Shown here: positions 42,673-52,270 of the stretch, piece by piece
Layout: the number at the start of each line of letters is the position of its first letter
How positions within the stretch are numbered: the first letter of the stretch is position 1
Source of the DNA: Diacronema lutheri
Taxonomy: Eukaryota > Haptophyta > Pavlovophyceae > Pavlovales > Pavlovaceae
Direction of reading: 5' to 3'
NCBI GenBank assembly: GCA_019448385.1
Contig: JAGTXO010000046.1
Coordinates: forward strand, 1-64,000
DNA length: 64,000 bases
Translations under genes and position numbers: made by a program
Notes under the pieces: model-generated
Databases searched by the model: none
Told to the model about the DNA's origin: nothing
The model's input: only the letters and a program-made list of their open reading frames with translations

Positions 42673-45371
42673 GCGTCTGGCGCTGGCCCCGGCGCCGCGC
42701 GCTGCGCCTCGCGCAGCAGCGCCTCGAAACGGCTCGCAAGCACGGCCATCTCTCGCGCGCGCGCGTCCGCGGGTGGCGGCGGCGGCGGCGGCGGCGACGG
42801 TGCGGCCGTGCGCGCGCGAGGCGAATGCGGTGCGGCCGTGCGCGCGCGAGGCGCTGCGCGCGGCGGCGGCGGCGAGCGCCGCGCCGGCGCCCATTCCGAA
42901 CCGTCGCCGCCGCCCGCACCGTGCGGCGTCCGCCCGCTTGGCGCAAGGTCCGTGCGCGCGCGCGCCACGGGCGGCGAGGCGCTGCGGCGCGGCGCGCGCG
43001 CGCCAGCAGACGGCTGCGCCCCTTCGCCGCGTCGCCGCAGCGGTGAGACTGACCGCCGCTCGGCGCTCGGCGGCGCGCGCGGCGCGACGGGCTCCGGCGA
43101 GTCGTCGCGAGCGCGCGGCGACGTCGCCGCCGCGCGCACGGACGCGCTGGCGGCGCGGGGCGCCCACGCGCCGTCCGCCGCGCCCTCTCCGTCGAGCCAG
43201 CCGGCCAGCTCGCGCGCGGCGCGCTGCGCTGCGGACGAGCGGCCACCGCTGCCGTCGCCACCGCCACCGCCGCCACCGCCGCCGTCGCCACCGCCGCCGT
43301 CGCCACCGCCGCCACCGCCGTCGCCACCGCCGCCGCCACCGCCGTCGCCACCGCCACCGCTGTCGCCGCCGCCGTCGCCGTCGCCGCGGCCGTCGCGCGC
43401 AGACGGCAGCCGCGGCTGCGGAGGCGGCACGGGCGCACGATCGAACGACCGCACGTACCCACCGCCGCCTTGCGCGGCCTCCGCCGCCGCGAGCGCCGCC
43501 GCGTCCGCGTCGTCGATCAACACGAGCGCGCGCGCGCTGCTCCCGGCGGCGAGCGCGCGCGCGGCGAGCGCGCGCGGCTCGCGCGGCGCGATGGCGGACA
43601 GCGCGAGCAGCGGCGACGGCGGCGGCGCATTCGGCTCGTGCGTGCGCGCGAAAAGCGCCGCGAGCGCGCGCGGCGTGAGCGAGCGCGCGCCGGCGGTGCA
43701 CGGCGTGCGCACGGCGAGGGTGCGCGCGGCAATTCGCAACGTCGCCGCCGCCTCGAGGTGCAGCCGCTCGGCGGAGAGCGAAGCGCCAGCGGCCCCGCCG
43801 GACGGCGGCGCGTCGCAGAGGTGCGCGAGGAGGAAGAGCTTCGCGTTGCGCGCGAGCAGCGGCGCGAGCACCTGCGTCAGCCTGCGCGCACAGAGGGAGG
43901 GGGAGGCAGAGGGAGAGGGGGGGGGGGGGGGGGCAACGGGCACCGCGGCTGCAGCTTCGCCGCCAGCACGTGCGATCGACGGTGAACCCCCCCCCCCCCC
44001 CCCCCTCTTCCCCTTCCTTCTCCCTTCCCACCCCGCGTGCGCCGCTCTCACTTTGCGTCCCTCGCGGCGAGCTCGAAACCCTCGAGGCCTGCACCCAGCC
44101 CGAGGCCTGCACCGAGGCCTGCACCGAGGCCTGCACCGAGGCCGAGGCCGCACCCGCCAGAGCGCGCGCGCCACGCGGCGGCGCGAGGCCCGCCGCCGCC
44201 GTCGCCCGCGGCGGCGAGCGCGCTGAGCGCGCGCGAGAGCGCGAGCAACGAGCGATTGGCCATCTGCCGCTCGTACAGCAGCGCGCCCATCGCCTCCGCC
44301 GCCGCGCCGCTGCCGCCGCCCCGGCCGTCACCACCGGCGGCGGCGGCCGCGGCGGCCGCGCCCGCCGGCGCCGCACCGACCGTGTCGACAAACGACGCGA
44401 CGCTGACCCAGCCCGCCGCGCCCGCCGCGCGCGCGCCGTCGCGCCTGCCCGTGGCGTCGACGAGGGCGATTCGAACCACCGAATGCGCGCGGTTTGTCCG
44501 GGGGGAGGGCAGTCCGGTGCCGGCACCCTCTGCGCTCCAGTTGGACGAGCGGCTGCGCGCGACGGCGAGCGCGCGCGCGAGCTCGGCCGGCGTGCGCACC
44601 TCGACCGCCGTCACGAACGGCTCGGGCAGCGGCAGCGCCGCCGCGTCGAGCGCCACCGCGCGGCCGACGCCGCCCATGCCGTGCGCGCGCGCGCCGCCGA
44701 CGCCGCCACCGCCGTTCAGCGCGTGCTGCGGGAGGAGAAGGTCAAAGATTCCCGCGTGCGACACGTCGTAGCACGACACGCCCACGCACAGCCGGCCCAG
44801 GCCGCCGGACAGCGCGCCGATCCGGCGGAAGAGTTGGGCGGCCATCCGCTGCACGAGCCCGGCGTGCTCGGCGTCCGGGTCGGCCTCGCCGTGCCCGTGG
44901 AGCGAGTAGCTCTTGCCGGAGCCCTGTGGTCCGAGCGCGAGGAGCGTCACGTCGAAGCCCGCCCACAGCCAGTCGAGCGCGTCGCTACCCACCGCGTCGT
45001 GCAGCTGCGCGTTGCTGATCGAGCCGCCGAACGCGCCGCCCGGCGAGACGGCGTACCGGCGCCACGCCACGTCCTCCGCCGCGCTCGGCACGGCGCGCGG
45101 GTCGCTGCGTGCGCGCGCACGCGCGCGCGCGTGAGCGAGCGCAACGCGTGGGATGCGCGCGCACTCGCGCGCACGCGCCCGCCACGGCGTGCGCGGCGTG
45201 CGCGGCGGCGGCGCACCGCAGGAGCACGTAGTCGCCCGCCGCCTCCGCGATCGGCGCGCGCGCGGAGAAGACAGGCCGGAGGCGTGCGATGACGGTGGCG
45301 TGCGCGATGCGCGCATCGCCACCGCCGAGCTCGTCGAGCTCGGCGGACAGCTCGAGCAGCTCGGCGTCCAT
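40101..45371 (-). CDS. Divergent kinesin motor-domain protein
   Basis: Three exons on the minus strand, 45371-45217, 45104-44052 and 43881-40101, give 1662 residues; donors GTGCGC and GTGAGA, both phase 2. The motor starts at MDAELLELSAELDELGGG. It has a P-loop GPQGSGKSYSLHG near residues 108-120, SCYDVSHAGIFDLL, and, across intron 2, DAK-LTQVLAPLLARNAKLF, which equals the kinesin motif SKLTxLLxDxLGGNAKT. Switch I (normally NxxSSRSH) reads SPRTNRAHSVV, and the switch II LAGSE motif is replaced by FVDTVGAA, so ATP hydrolysis may be weak or lost. Intron 2 holds opposing G and C runs. The 1200-residue tail is Ala/Arg-rich, with a poly-Gly/Asp segment, Ser/Pro clusters and a final coiled coil (LEAELGAARAEADALRSERR). 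Family assignment beyond kinesin-like is not possible. Confidence 0.75.
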
Positions 45372-45453
45372 CGCGACTCGTCGAGCTGCCGCCCACCGTT
45401 TGAAGCGCACCGCGCGCCCTTCGAAAACGTCGGCAGCACGAGCACAGTTCGCG
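45372..45453. promoter_or_regulatory. 82-bp divergent promoter, kinesin/GST
   Basis: Short interval between two divergent start codons. No TATA box or clear motif is visible. The bidirectional role is inferred from spacing. Confidence 0.35.
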
Positions 45454-46206
45454 ATGGCGACGGCGCTGCTCGCGGCCATCTGCGCGCTCGCCCTGCCCTC
45501 CGGGGCCGCCGCGGGCTCGGCGCACCTGCGGCTGCGCGGCGGGCTGTACAAGCTCACCTACTTTGACGCGCGCGGCGCCGCCGAGCTCGCACGCATCGTG
45601 CTCGTCGCGTCGGGCGCCGCGTGGGAGGACGTGCGCTTCCCAATCTCTATGGAGGGCGGCAAGCCGAACGTGCCCGAGTTCCAGAAAGCCAAGGCATCCG
45701 GCGCGCTCGCCCTCAACATGGGGCGTGCGCCGCTCCTCGAGCTGGACGATGGCCGCGCCCTCGGCCAGTCGCGCGCCATCGAGCGCTTTGTCGCGCGCAG
45801 CCACGGCCTCTTTGGCGGCAGCGAGTTTGAGGGCGCGCAGATCGACGCGATCCTCGAGCACACGCGCGACGTGCGCGACGCGTACGGCAGGGCAGTGCCC
45901 GCGTTTGGCGCGGAGACCGAGGACAAGGCGGCGAAGCGCGCGCAGTGGTACGCTGAGGCGCTGCCCGACTGGCTCCGCCGGCTGGAGGCCGCGCTCCCGC
46001 CGGGCGGCAACAACGTTGCGGTCGGCTCGTCGCTCTCGCTCGCCGACCTAGCGATCTGGCACCTCCTGCGCGACTACTTTGCCGACGCGGAGAAGACCAT
46101 GCAGGCCGCGAGCGGCTGCGAGCGGCTCAACGCCATCGCCGACATGGTCGGCGCGATGCCCGCAATCAGCGGCTGGGTGGCCAAGCGGCCCCAAACGGCG
46201 TTCTAG
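45454..46206 (+). CDS. Glutathione S-transferase-like protein with signal peptide
   Basis: Single exon, 250 residues. An N-terminal hydrophobic signal (residues 3-20) is followed at 25-30 by LRLRGG, then the thioredoxin-fold GST domain: KLTYFDARGAAELARIVL, with Tyr as likely thiol-activating residue, APLLELDDGRALGQSRAIERF (the cis-Pro and Gln-Ser glutathione-binding segment), and an all-helical C-terminal domain with SSLSLADLAIWHLL. It resembles sigma/alpha-class or prostaglandin-D-synthase-like GSTs. Enzymes of this family conjugate or reduce with glutathione. The signal peptide suggests entry into the secretory route or, in algae with complex plastids, toward the plastid; that is inference. 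The start was chosen at the ATG opening the signal peptide. Confidence 0.85.
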   Translation: MATALLAAICALALPSGAAAGSAHLRLRGGLYKLTYFDARGAAELARIVLVASGAAWEDVRFPISMEGGKPNVPEFQKAKASGALALNMGRAPLLELDDGRALGQSRAIERFVARSHGLFGGSEFEGAQIDAILEHTRDVRDAYGRAVPAFGAETEDKAAKRAQWYAEALPDWLRRLEAALPPGGNNVAVGSSLSLADLAIWHLLRDYFADAEKTMQAASGCERLNAIADMVGAMPAISGWVAKRPQTAF

Positions 46207-46332
46207 CGTCGCGCGCGCGTACGCCTCCGCTTGGGGGCGATCCGCTTCCTGCTGCGGGCCAGGCTCACTGCGCTGGCCCCAAGGCCAGGCTCTGGCCTGG
46301 GGCTGTCTGCTCTCGCCTGTTGCCGCGCGGCG

Positions 46333-47020
46333 TCAGAGGGCGAGCCCAAAGACAGAGACGATGCAGTACATCGTCTTGTTCTCCCATTTGGTCGTGTACG
46401 ATCCATCCGACGTGTTGTCCCAGTAGCACGACGAGGCCATGTGCAGACCGGCGCCCGTCTTTTGCATGATCGCGCACGTGACGATGTATTTGAACGGCTT
46501 GTTCAGGCCCTTTAGCCGACCCATGCAGTTCTCGATCACGTCGGACGTCCATTGCGGTACGCGCGAGTGCGTGTAGGTGGCGGACTGCATCACGTGGTCG
46601 ATCGACTGCGCGAATCGAAGGCCGACGAGCGCGGCGCGACACGCGGCGCGGCGCGTTCAGCGGCCGTCGCGCAGCGGCGGCGGCACGCGCGGCGGGCGCA
46701 GCGGCATGGCGCACCTCCTTAACAAGAGTCTGCACCTCCTCCGGCACGAAGGCCGCCTGGACGCTCGCGGGCGCGCGACAGCGAGCATGGGGCCGTGCGC
46801 GCGCGTGGGCGGCGCGCCCCGCGGCGCGCGCACTGCTCGGACGCCGGTCAGCGCACCTCCTCAGACGACTGCGCGGCGGAAAAGGGGCGGCAGTGGGAGT
46901 GGCGCGCGATCACGCGCACGACTGCGTGAGCTCGCCGCACGCGCGCGGACGGGCGGCCGCACGCTCTCGCGCACGTCCTCCGCCAGGCGTTGGGCATGGA
47001 CTTGCCTGGAGCTCGTCCAT
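46333..47020 (-). CDS. DYNLT1: Tctex1-type dynein light chain
   Basis: Three exons on the minus strand, 47020-47006 (MDELQ), 46756-46715 (AAFVPEEVQTLVKE) and 46605-46333, give 109 residues, the usual family length. Intron 1 has a GC donor (GCAAGT) with CAG acceptor; intron 2 has GTGCGC. The last exon carries the hallmark NKPFKYIVTCAIMQKTGAGL, ASSCYWDN and the C-terminal TKWENKTMYCIVSVFGLAL. The protein is a light chain of cytoplasmic and axonemal dynein and of intraflagellar transport motors, so the organism has, or had, flagella. Codon composition is lower in GC than its neighbours because of strong protein constraint. It converges with the GST gene, 126 bp apart. Confidence 0.93.
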
Positions 47021-47665
47021 CGTGCGCGCGCCTCGGCATAACGGTTTTTCTGACTGGGAAATGCACAGGTCGCCTAGTCGCCACTCGCCTCCGGCGGACG
47101 CCTCGTGGACTCTCCGTCCGGGAGCGGCTTTGCTTTTCCGATCTTCGCTCATCGTACCGTGCCCTTGGACCATTCGACCGCCGAGAGGCGAGGGACAACC
47201 ACGCGTGCCCCAATGGGGGGACGCGCAGGGACGCGCTCTCGACTGTCATGGCGACGAGCCGCGTCGTCTGTCAAGGCAAGCACGCTCAAGCAACTCCGCC
47301 CACTGAGACTCCCTTGCGCTCGAGCAACTCCGCGTGGCAAGTGGGCGAGCAGCCAGCCCACCAAGGGGCGGACGCACGGCGCCGCGGCCCGCGCCCGCCG
47401 CGTCGACGACTTGACGTTGCGGGCAAGCCACCGCGCGGCCGGCGCGCGCGGCGCATGCCCATGGGCGTCTGCTCGTGCCCAAAGCAGCGCGCGACCTCAC
47501 CGACATTGGGTCGTGCAGCACATTCCCGACCGCGCGCGAGAGAGAGACGCGCGCCACCTGGCCGTTGCCCCTCCGCTCGTGCCGAACGAAACCCAGTGAC
47601 GGGTTTTCACACAGACTTCACGGCGTTTGAGAGTCGCGGACGGGCAGAGCAAGCAAGGGGCCTTG
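47021..47665. other. Intergenic region, dynein light chain to EEP gene
   Basis: Divergent interval of 645 bp with no recognisable gene or RNA. It has a near-direct repeat, GCTCAAGCAACTCCGC near 47285 and GCTCGAGCAACTCCGC near 47319. It probably holds the promoters of both flanking genes. Confidence 0.5.
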
Positions 47666-49591
47666 ATGGGCCGCGCCGACGAGCGGCGCAGTCCTGAGGC
47701 GAGCACGGCGGCGCGCGTGACGGCGGCGCTGCTCGCGCTCGCCGCGCCGGCGGCGCCTGCGCACCAGCTCGCGCACTCGCGCGGCTTCACCGTCTCGACG
47801 CTCAACGTGCACTGCCCGGCGTACCGCCGGCTGCCGTCGGGCGCGCTCGAGCAGACGGAGCCGCACGCGGCTGCGGCACGGCACGCGCGAATCCTTGCCT
47901 TGCCGATGTGGCGCACGTCCGACTTTGTCGCGCTGCAGGAGTTTTGGTACGCCTCGCCCGAGTGCGTCGACAGCTTCATCTCCGCGCTGTCGCCGCGCTT
48001 CCACCTGCACGGCGTCCAACGCGGCTACGGCCGGCGCGGCCGGCGCAGGCCGGACGGGCTGCTGACGGCGGTGTCGCGCGCGTGGAACGTGGTGGGCGAG
48101 GTTGAGGTCGATTTCGCCGACGTGGGCGACCGCTGCGCGCAGCTGCTGCACGTGCGCCGACGAGTCGACGGGCGCGAGGTTCTCCTGCTGAACACGCACC
48201 TGCTCTTCCCGCATAACACCGCCTCGCATCGCATACAGGTCCGCGAGGTGCACAAGGCGCTCGCGGCGGTGCACGCGTACAAGCGCGGCGCGCGCGGCGC
48301 ACGCGGCCAGCCGCTGCCCCTCGTGCTCTGCGGCGACCTCAACTCGCCGCCGCGCGGCGAAGTCGCGTCCCTCCTGCGTGCGCACGGCTTCGTCTCGTCG
48401 TACCACGAGTGCGCCGCGCGCAGGCAGGGCGCGGCGCGCAGCCTCGCCGCGGTGACGCACCGCGCGCACACGGGCGCGCTCGTCTCGTGCGACTATATCC
48501 TCGCGCACAACCCGTCGGCCAAGCGGCCGCGCGCGCGCCGTTGGGCGGACGTTGTGTTTGCTGAGCTCTGGGCGCATCTTCGCGAGCTGGGCTGCCGCGA
48601 CGCGGCGGACGCCTTCGAGCTGCTCTGCACGCGCGACGAGCTGCGCGTGGCCGAGCGTCTCGAACGCGCCGCCAAGGCGGGCGTCGGCGTGCGCGCGCCG
48701 CGCGCACCCGGCGAAGGCGGCGGCGGCGGCGGCGACACCGTCGGGCTCGGCGGCGGCCGCTCGTTCTCCTCCGAGGCGTGGCTGCACACGCTCGCCGACC
48801 TCGGGCTGGGCGAGGCGTGCGCGCACGCGGCGGCGCTGAGCTGCGCGGAGATGCTCGCGCTCCACGCCCACCTCGACACCAACCTCGACGGGCGCATCGA
48901 CCTTGCCGAGTGGCGCTCGTGCATCGGAGCAGCGATGCGTGACGAGGATTGCCGCACGCCGCCGCTAGGAGGCGAGCGCGGGCTCGACGTCTCGGAGGAT
49001 TGCATGCCGCTGGTCGATGCAGCCGACGCGTTGTACGCCGAGTGCGAGCACAGTGACTACGACATCGTGCCACTCCGTTCCGTCCTCACGCCCCGCTGCC
49101 TCATGCGCGGCAGCTGGCCTGGCGACAGCGGGCCCGGCGGCGGCAATGACGGCGCGTGGCTCTCCGACCATGGCGTGCTCACGACGCGATTCGGCTTCGT
49201 CGCCTCGGCCGCGCACCTCGAGCGCGAGCACGGCGCCGCGCGCGGCGCGTGGGAGGGCGGCGGGTGGGGCGGCGAGGGTGATGCGGGCCTGTACGACGCG
49301 GATTACGACGACGACCGCGGGGACGACGGCACCGGCGCGGGGGCGGCGGGCGCGGAGGCGCTCGGCGAGGGCGGACGTGGCGTGCTGCGCCCCGCGTTCC
49401 GACGCGCGGCCACCAGTCGAGACGAGCAGCCAGCTGCGCCACCGCACGCGTCGTCGACGGGCGGCGCGGCGGCCGTGCGCGACACCGCACCGGCACCGCC
49501 CACCGTCGGCGGTACGCACGCCGCGGAGAGTCTTTGGCCGCAGCCGGATCGGCGGCGGCGGCGGCAAGGGCCAGATGGCGGCGGCTCATGA
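47666..49591 (+). CDS. EEP-superfamily nuclease/phosphatase with inserted EF-hand
   Basis: Single exon, 641 residues. The start is the first in-frame ATG; it is followed by a hydrophobic signal-like segment (residues 17-32). Endonuclease/exonuclease/phosphatase motifs in order: STLNVHC, VALQEFW (Q91, E92), LLLNTHLLF, LCGDLNSPP (D224, N226), and far downstream LSDHGVL (S500-H502). Between the last two, residues 404-415 form a canonical EF-hand loop DTNLDGRIDLAE. The same arrangement occurs in a plant family annotated as calcium-binding endonuclease/exonuclease/phosphatase. The catalytic Glu, Asp, Asn and His are all present, so it should be an active Mg-dependent phosphoesterase, substrate unknown, possibly calcium-modulated. 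The last 90 residues are acidic and disordered. Repeat element R2 starts 15 bp after the stop. Confidence 0.85.
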   Translation: MGRADERRSPEASTAARVTAALLALAAPAAPAHQLAHSRGFTVSTLNVHCPAYRRLPSGALEQTEPHAAAARHARILALPMWRTSDFVALQEFWYASPECVDSFISALSPRFHLHGVQRGYGRRGRRRPDGLLTAVSRAWNVVGEVEVDFADVGDRCAQLLHVRRRVDGREVLLLNTHLLFPHNTASHRIQVREVHKALAAVHAYKRGARGARGQPLPLVLCGDLNSPPRGEVASLLRAHGFVSSYHECAARRQGAARSLAAVTHRAHTGALVSCDYILAHNPSAKRPRARRWADVVFAELWAHLRELGCRDAADAFELLCTRDELRVAERLERAAKAGVGVRAPRAPGEGGGGGGDTVGLGGGRSFSSEAWLHTLADLGLGEACAHAAALSCAEMLALHAHLDTNLDGRIDLAEWRSCIGAAMRDEDCRTPPLGGERGLDVSEDCMPLVDAADALYAECEHSDYDIVPLRSVLTPRCLMRGSWPGDSGPGGGNDGAWLSDHGVLTTRFGFVASAAHLEREHGAARGAWEGGGWGGEGDAGLYDADYDDDRGDDGTGAGAAGAEALGEGGRGVLRPAFRRAATSRDEQPAAPPHASSTGGAAAVRDTAPAPPTVGGTHAAESLWPQPDRRRRRQGPDGGGS

Positions 49592-49605
49592 GATCTGCCT
49601 CTGCA

Positions 49606-50130
49606 GCCCATCGACTGCGCCGGCACCACGAACAACGTACTTTTCGCCCCGGTCGGTGGGTTTGGGGGCGACGAGGCGCGCGCGCGCGGCTGCGCGGACG
49701 ACGGTGGCGTGGCCTGTTCTCCGACGATTGCTCTGCTTGCGACGGCTGCGCCCTCGCGCTCTGGTGGCCGCGCTCCGCGCGCCCCGCCGCCCCTGCCCAT
49801 CGACTGCGCCGGCACCACGAACAACGTACTTTTCGCCCCGGTCGGTGGGTTTGGGGGCGGCGAGGCGCGCGCGCGCGGCTGCGCGGACGACGGTGACGTG
49901 GCCTGTTCTCCGACGATTGCTCTGCTTGCGACGGCTGCACCCTCGCGCTCTGGTGGCCGCGCTCCGCGCGCCCCGCCGCCCCTGCTCATCGACTGCGCCG
50001 GCACCACGAACAACGTACTTTTCGCCCCGGTCGGTGGGTTTGGGGGCGGCGGGGCGCGCGTGCGCGGCCACGCGGGCGGCATCGCGGCGCTTACCACGCT
50101 GGCGGCGGGCGGCGGTGCGCTTTGCAGCGG
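49606..50130 (+). repeat. Dispersed element R2 with three 189-bp monomers
   Basis: Three units spaced exactly 189 bp (anchor TACTTTTCGCCCCGGTCGGT at 49639, 49828 and 50017), same orientation as R3 and R4. The sense frame encodes LPIDCAGTTNNVLFAPVGGF per unit. It differs from R1/R3 by several substitutions (for example CADDGDVACSP in the linker), so it is an older subfamily. It lies in the 3' flank of the EEP gene. Confidence 0.85.
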
Positions 50131-50202
50131 CGGCAGAGAGGGGTCAGTACCTGATCTCTGCCAATCCAGCACGACAGCAGCAGAAGCAGCCGCCGGAGCC
50201 GA

Positions 50203-50402
50203 TCACTCGGCCTCTGCACTCGGACTCTCGGGCGGCACATCAGCTGCGGGCACATCGTCCTCGTCGTCCGCCCACAGGTTCTCGATCTCCAGCAGCAACT
50301 TGCGGCGCGCGCCCTGCGAGAGCGCGGGGATCTTCTTGCAGAGCTCGTCGTCCTTGGTGAACTCGCGCAGGCGCTTCGCATAGAGCTCGTACAGCGGCCT
50401 GG
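50203..50402 (-). other. Possible orphan exon, unknown protein
   Basis: The minus strand is open from an acceptor-like CCAG at about 50403 to a stop at 50203 and reads PLYELYAKRLREFTKDDELC, then KKIPALSQGARRKLLLEIEN and an acidic end. The composition is much more protein-like than the usual shadow frames here. It faces away from the adjacent hAT fragment. It may be the C-terminal exon of a transposon-borne or captured gene. No family recognised. Confidence 0.35.
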
Positions 50403-50425
50403 CGTGGGCGCACGCGACGACGGAC

Positions 50426-50860
50426 ATGTGGACCGCGCGCCACTCCGGCGACGCATACAGTTCGTTGGCGCTGCGCTTTGCCGATCCGCAGACTGGCGAG
50501 CTCGAGACGCTCAAGCTGGGTGTCGTCAAGTTTTTCGGCGCGCACACAGCTGTCGGGATCAAGGAGCACCTCGAGTCTCGCTTCCAAGAGTTTGGCCTCA
50601 CTAACTCGGACATCGCGTCTATCGCGACCGACTCGGGCGCGAACGTGCGCAAGTGCTGCATCGACCTCGCCAAGGAGAAGGGCATCGATTGGGTGCCGTG
50701 CATCAACCATGGCCTGCACAACTCCTCAAGGTATGCATTTGGCCTCGTCGACGAGGACATCGAGGTCAATGAGGAGGAGGACCCCATCTTCGACAATGGG
50801 TGCGACGAGTTCCAGCTTGATGAGGAGCCGGACGAGGAGGGAGCACCGGCGAGCGCGTGA
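50426..50860 (+). pseudogene. hAT-family transposase fragment
   Basis: 144 residues are open from the ATG at 50426, with in-frame sequence just upstream giving ATTDMWTARHSGDAYSSLAL. TTDxWT followed by a Tyr/Leu strand is the first catalytic Asp region of hAT transposases. IASIATDSGANVRKC (second Asp) and WVPCINHGLHNS (the C-x2-H motif) follow in the correct order and spacing. The remainder becomes acidic and ends at 50860 without the C-terminal dimerisation domain, and no zinc-finger N terminus is seen, so it is a remnant or one exon of a longer gene. The GC content is lower than in its neighbours. Confidence 0.75.
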
Positions 50861-50955
50861 GCAGCTTGAGGGCGCAGGTTGCCTGCGCGGACGCGCGCGC
50901 AGCCCGGCGCACCGCGCCCACTCCCGGACTCTGGCCGGACTGCTGCACGGTCTCT

Positions 50956-51063
50956 TGTACGGACTCGACCCGTGTACGGTACGGACTCGCGCCACGACAG
51001 CCGCTGTACGGACTCGGCTGTACGGACAGCCGGCGCCAGGGGGCTGTGTACTGTACGGACTCG
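50956..51063. repeat. Cluster of TGTACGGACTCG motifs
   Basis: Full or near copies of the 12-mer TGTACGGACTCG at 50956, 50978, 51005 and 51052, with a partial copy at 51018, irregularly spaced. Clusters of short direct motifs are typical of subterminal regions of hAT and CACTA transposons, and this cluster follows the hAT fragment. Confidence 0.6.
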
Positions 51064-51110
51064 AAAAGTGTAGCCACAGGAGGGTTTGCCAATCTTGCTC
51101 AACCAAGATA

Positions 51111-51787
51111 CTAGAGGGCGTGCGCAAAACATAACGGCCTTTTCGTCTCGGGCTTTTTCGTGGGCTTTTTAAAAAAATGATCTGAGTTCCCTGTGTTGGT
51201 CTTTTCGGGCGTGCGCATTTCAGGAAGACCGATATCGGCCTTTGTTGTGGGTATCTCGCGATGGTGTCGATCACGGTGCGCACAGCTTTTGAGACGAAGC
51301 GCGCACGGATGCGTTGCTCGTTCTGGTCGGTGGTTGAAGAACGAGTTGATGGCCACCTGGCCCACGTTAAGACTGGCCACGGCGCGCTCGCACAGCTCGG
51401 GGTCGTCGCCGTCGCCTGTCTGGAGCACGCGAGGGCGCAGCGGCGGGCACGCACATCGGCGGCGCGTACGCACGGCGCGCGCGCGCGTGGTTGTTGCGCA
51501 TAGCGGCTTACTCGCGCCTTGGGGTAGGCCTTCCACGCCCTCTCCCCATTGCTTAACCACGTCCCGAGCGTGCTCAAGGAAGGCGGCTTCACGCCGTGCT
51601 CTCCGAACCGATCGTCTTGCTCGAGGAGCGCGTGGATCTCGCCCAGCTTGACAGTCTTCTGATTCGCCATGATCGCCTCGGGGAGGTCGTTGGCGAGGAA
51701 CGACGCGAAGACGAGCTCGACGACGGGGGGTGTAGCCGAGGCCCAGTTGAGCTGCTTGAGCACGCCGAGCACGCCGGGCTTTGCCAT
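51111..51787 (-). CDS. Spliced ORF carried by the TIR element, unknown function
   Basis: Two exons on the minus strand, 51787-51512 and 51419-51111, joined through a 92-bp phase-0 intron with donor GTAAGC and acceptor TCCAG, encode 194 residues. Exon 1 is well structured (VLKQLNWASATPPVVELVFA, then LLEQDDRFGEHGVKPPSLST and LSNGERAWKAYPKA). Exon 2 begins TGDGDDPELCERAVASLNVG and then QVAINSFFNHRP. The last 50 residues come from the subterminal and terminal repeat and the stop overlaps the element border, so the true C terminus may be earlier. No catalytic motif is recognised. It could be an accessory DNA-binding protein or the N-terminal remnant of a transposase. Confidence 0.55.
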
Positions 51788-51981
51788 GCGGGGCGCTGCT
51801 CACCGGTCGTCCAGGCGAAAATAGGCCGATATCGTGATCGGCTTTTCATCCCAAAGGCCGGGAAGGAAGGCCGATATCGGTCTTGGCATTTCCTCTCCGT
51901 TACGACCCGCCGAGCGCCTCTTTTGAATAAGAACGAGAAAAAAGCCGCAAAGCCCGTTTCGGGGTTTTGCGCACGCCCTCT
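51113..51981. mobile_element. 869-bp TIR DNA transposon, complete ends
   Basis: Terminal inverted repeats AGAGGGCGTGCGCAAAAC (51113-51130) and its exact complement (51964-51981), flanked on both sides by ACT (51110-51112 and 51982-51984), a 3-bp target duplication. Subterminal copies of the palindrome GGCCGATATCGG occur near 51230, 51822 and 51868, and poly-T/A tracts lie near both ends. It carries a short spliced gene on the minus strand but no recognisable DDE transposase, so it is probably non-autonomous. A 3-bp duplication fits the PIF/Harbinger or CACTA superfamilies. The left flank resembles the 45-bp repeat array at 52065. Confidence 0.8.
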
Positions 51982-52064
51982 ACTAACGGCGCTTACGTCA
52001 GGACAGCGGGGTCAGCACCAGCTGCGGGGGAATCGAGTAGCCACCAATGTCGTCGATCGCTCAA

Positions 52065-52170
52065 CCAAGATTGAGTGGCCAATCTTGGCTGGCCGGACGG
52101 AACACTCCACCAAGATTGAGTGGCCAATCTTGGCTGGCCGGACGGAACACGCATCCAAGATTGAGTGGCC
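52065..52170. repeat. 45-bp tandem repeat with hairpin
   Basis: About 2.3 copies at 52065, 52110 and 52155. Each begins with CCAAGATT-GAGTGGCC-AATCTTGG, an 8-bp perfect inverted repeat with an 8-base loop, then GCTGGCCGGACGGAACAC. The hairpin is incomplete in the last copy. Confidence 0.85.
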
Positions 52171-52270
52171 GCCCGACTCTCGCTCGAACGACCAGCACGC
52201 CTCGGCTCCGGCCGAGACGGCGCCGCTCAAGATCCCTTCGACCTCTCCATTCGCCACGCTGCTGGTCCTC

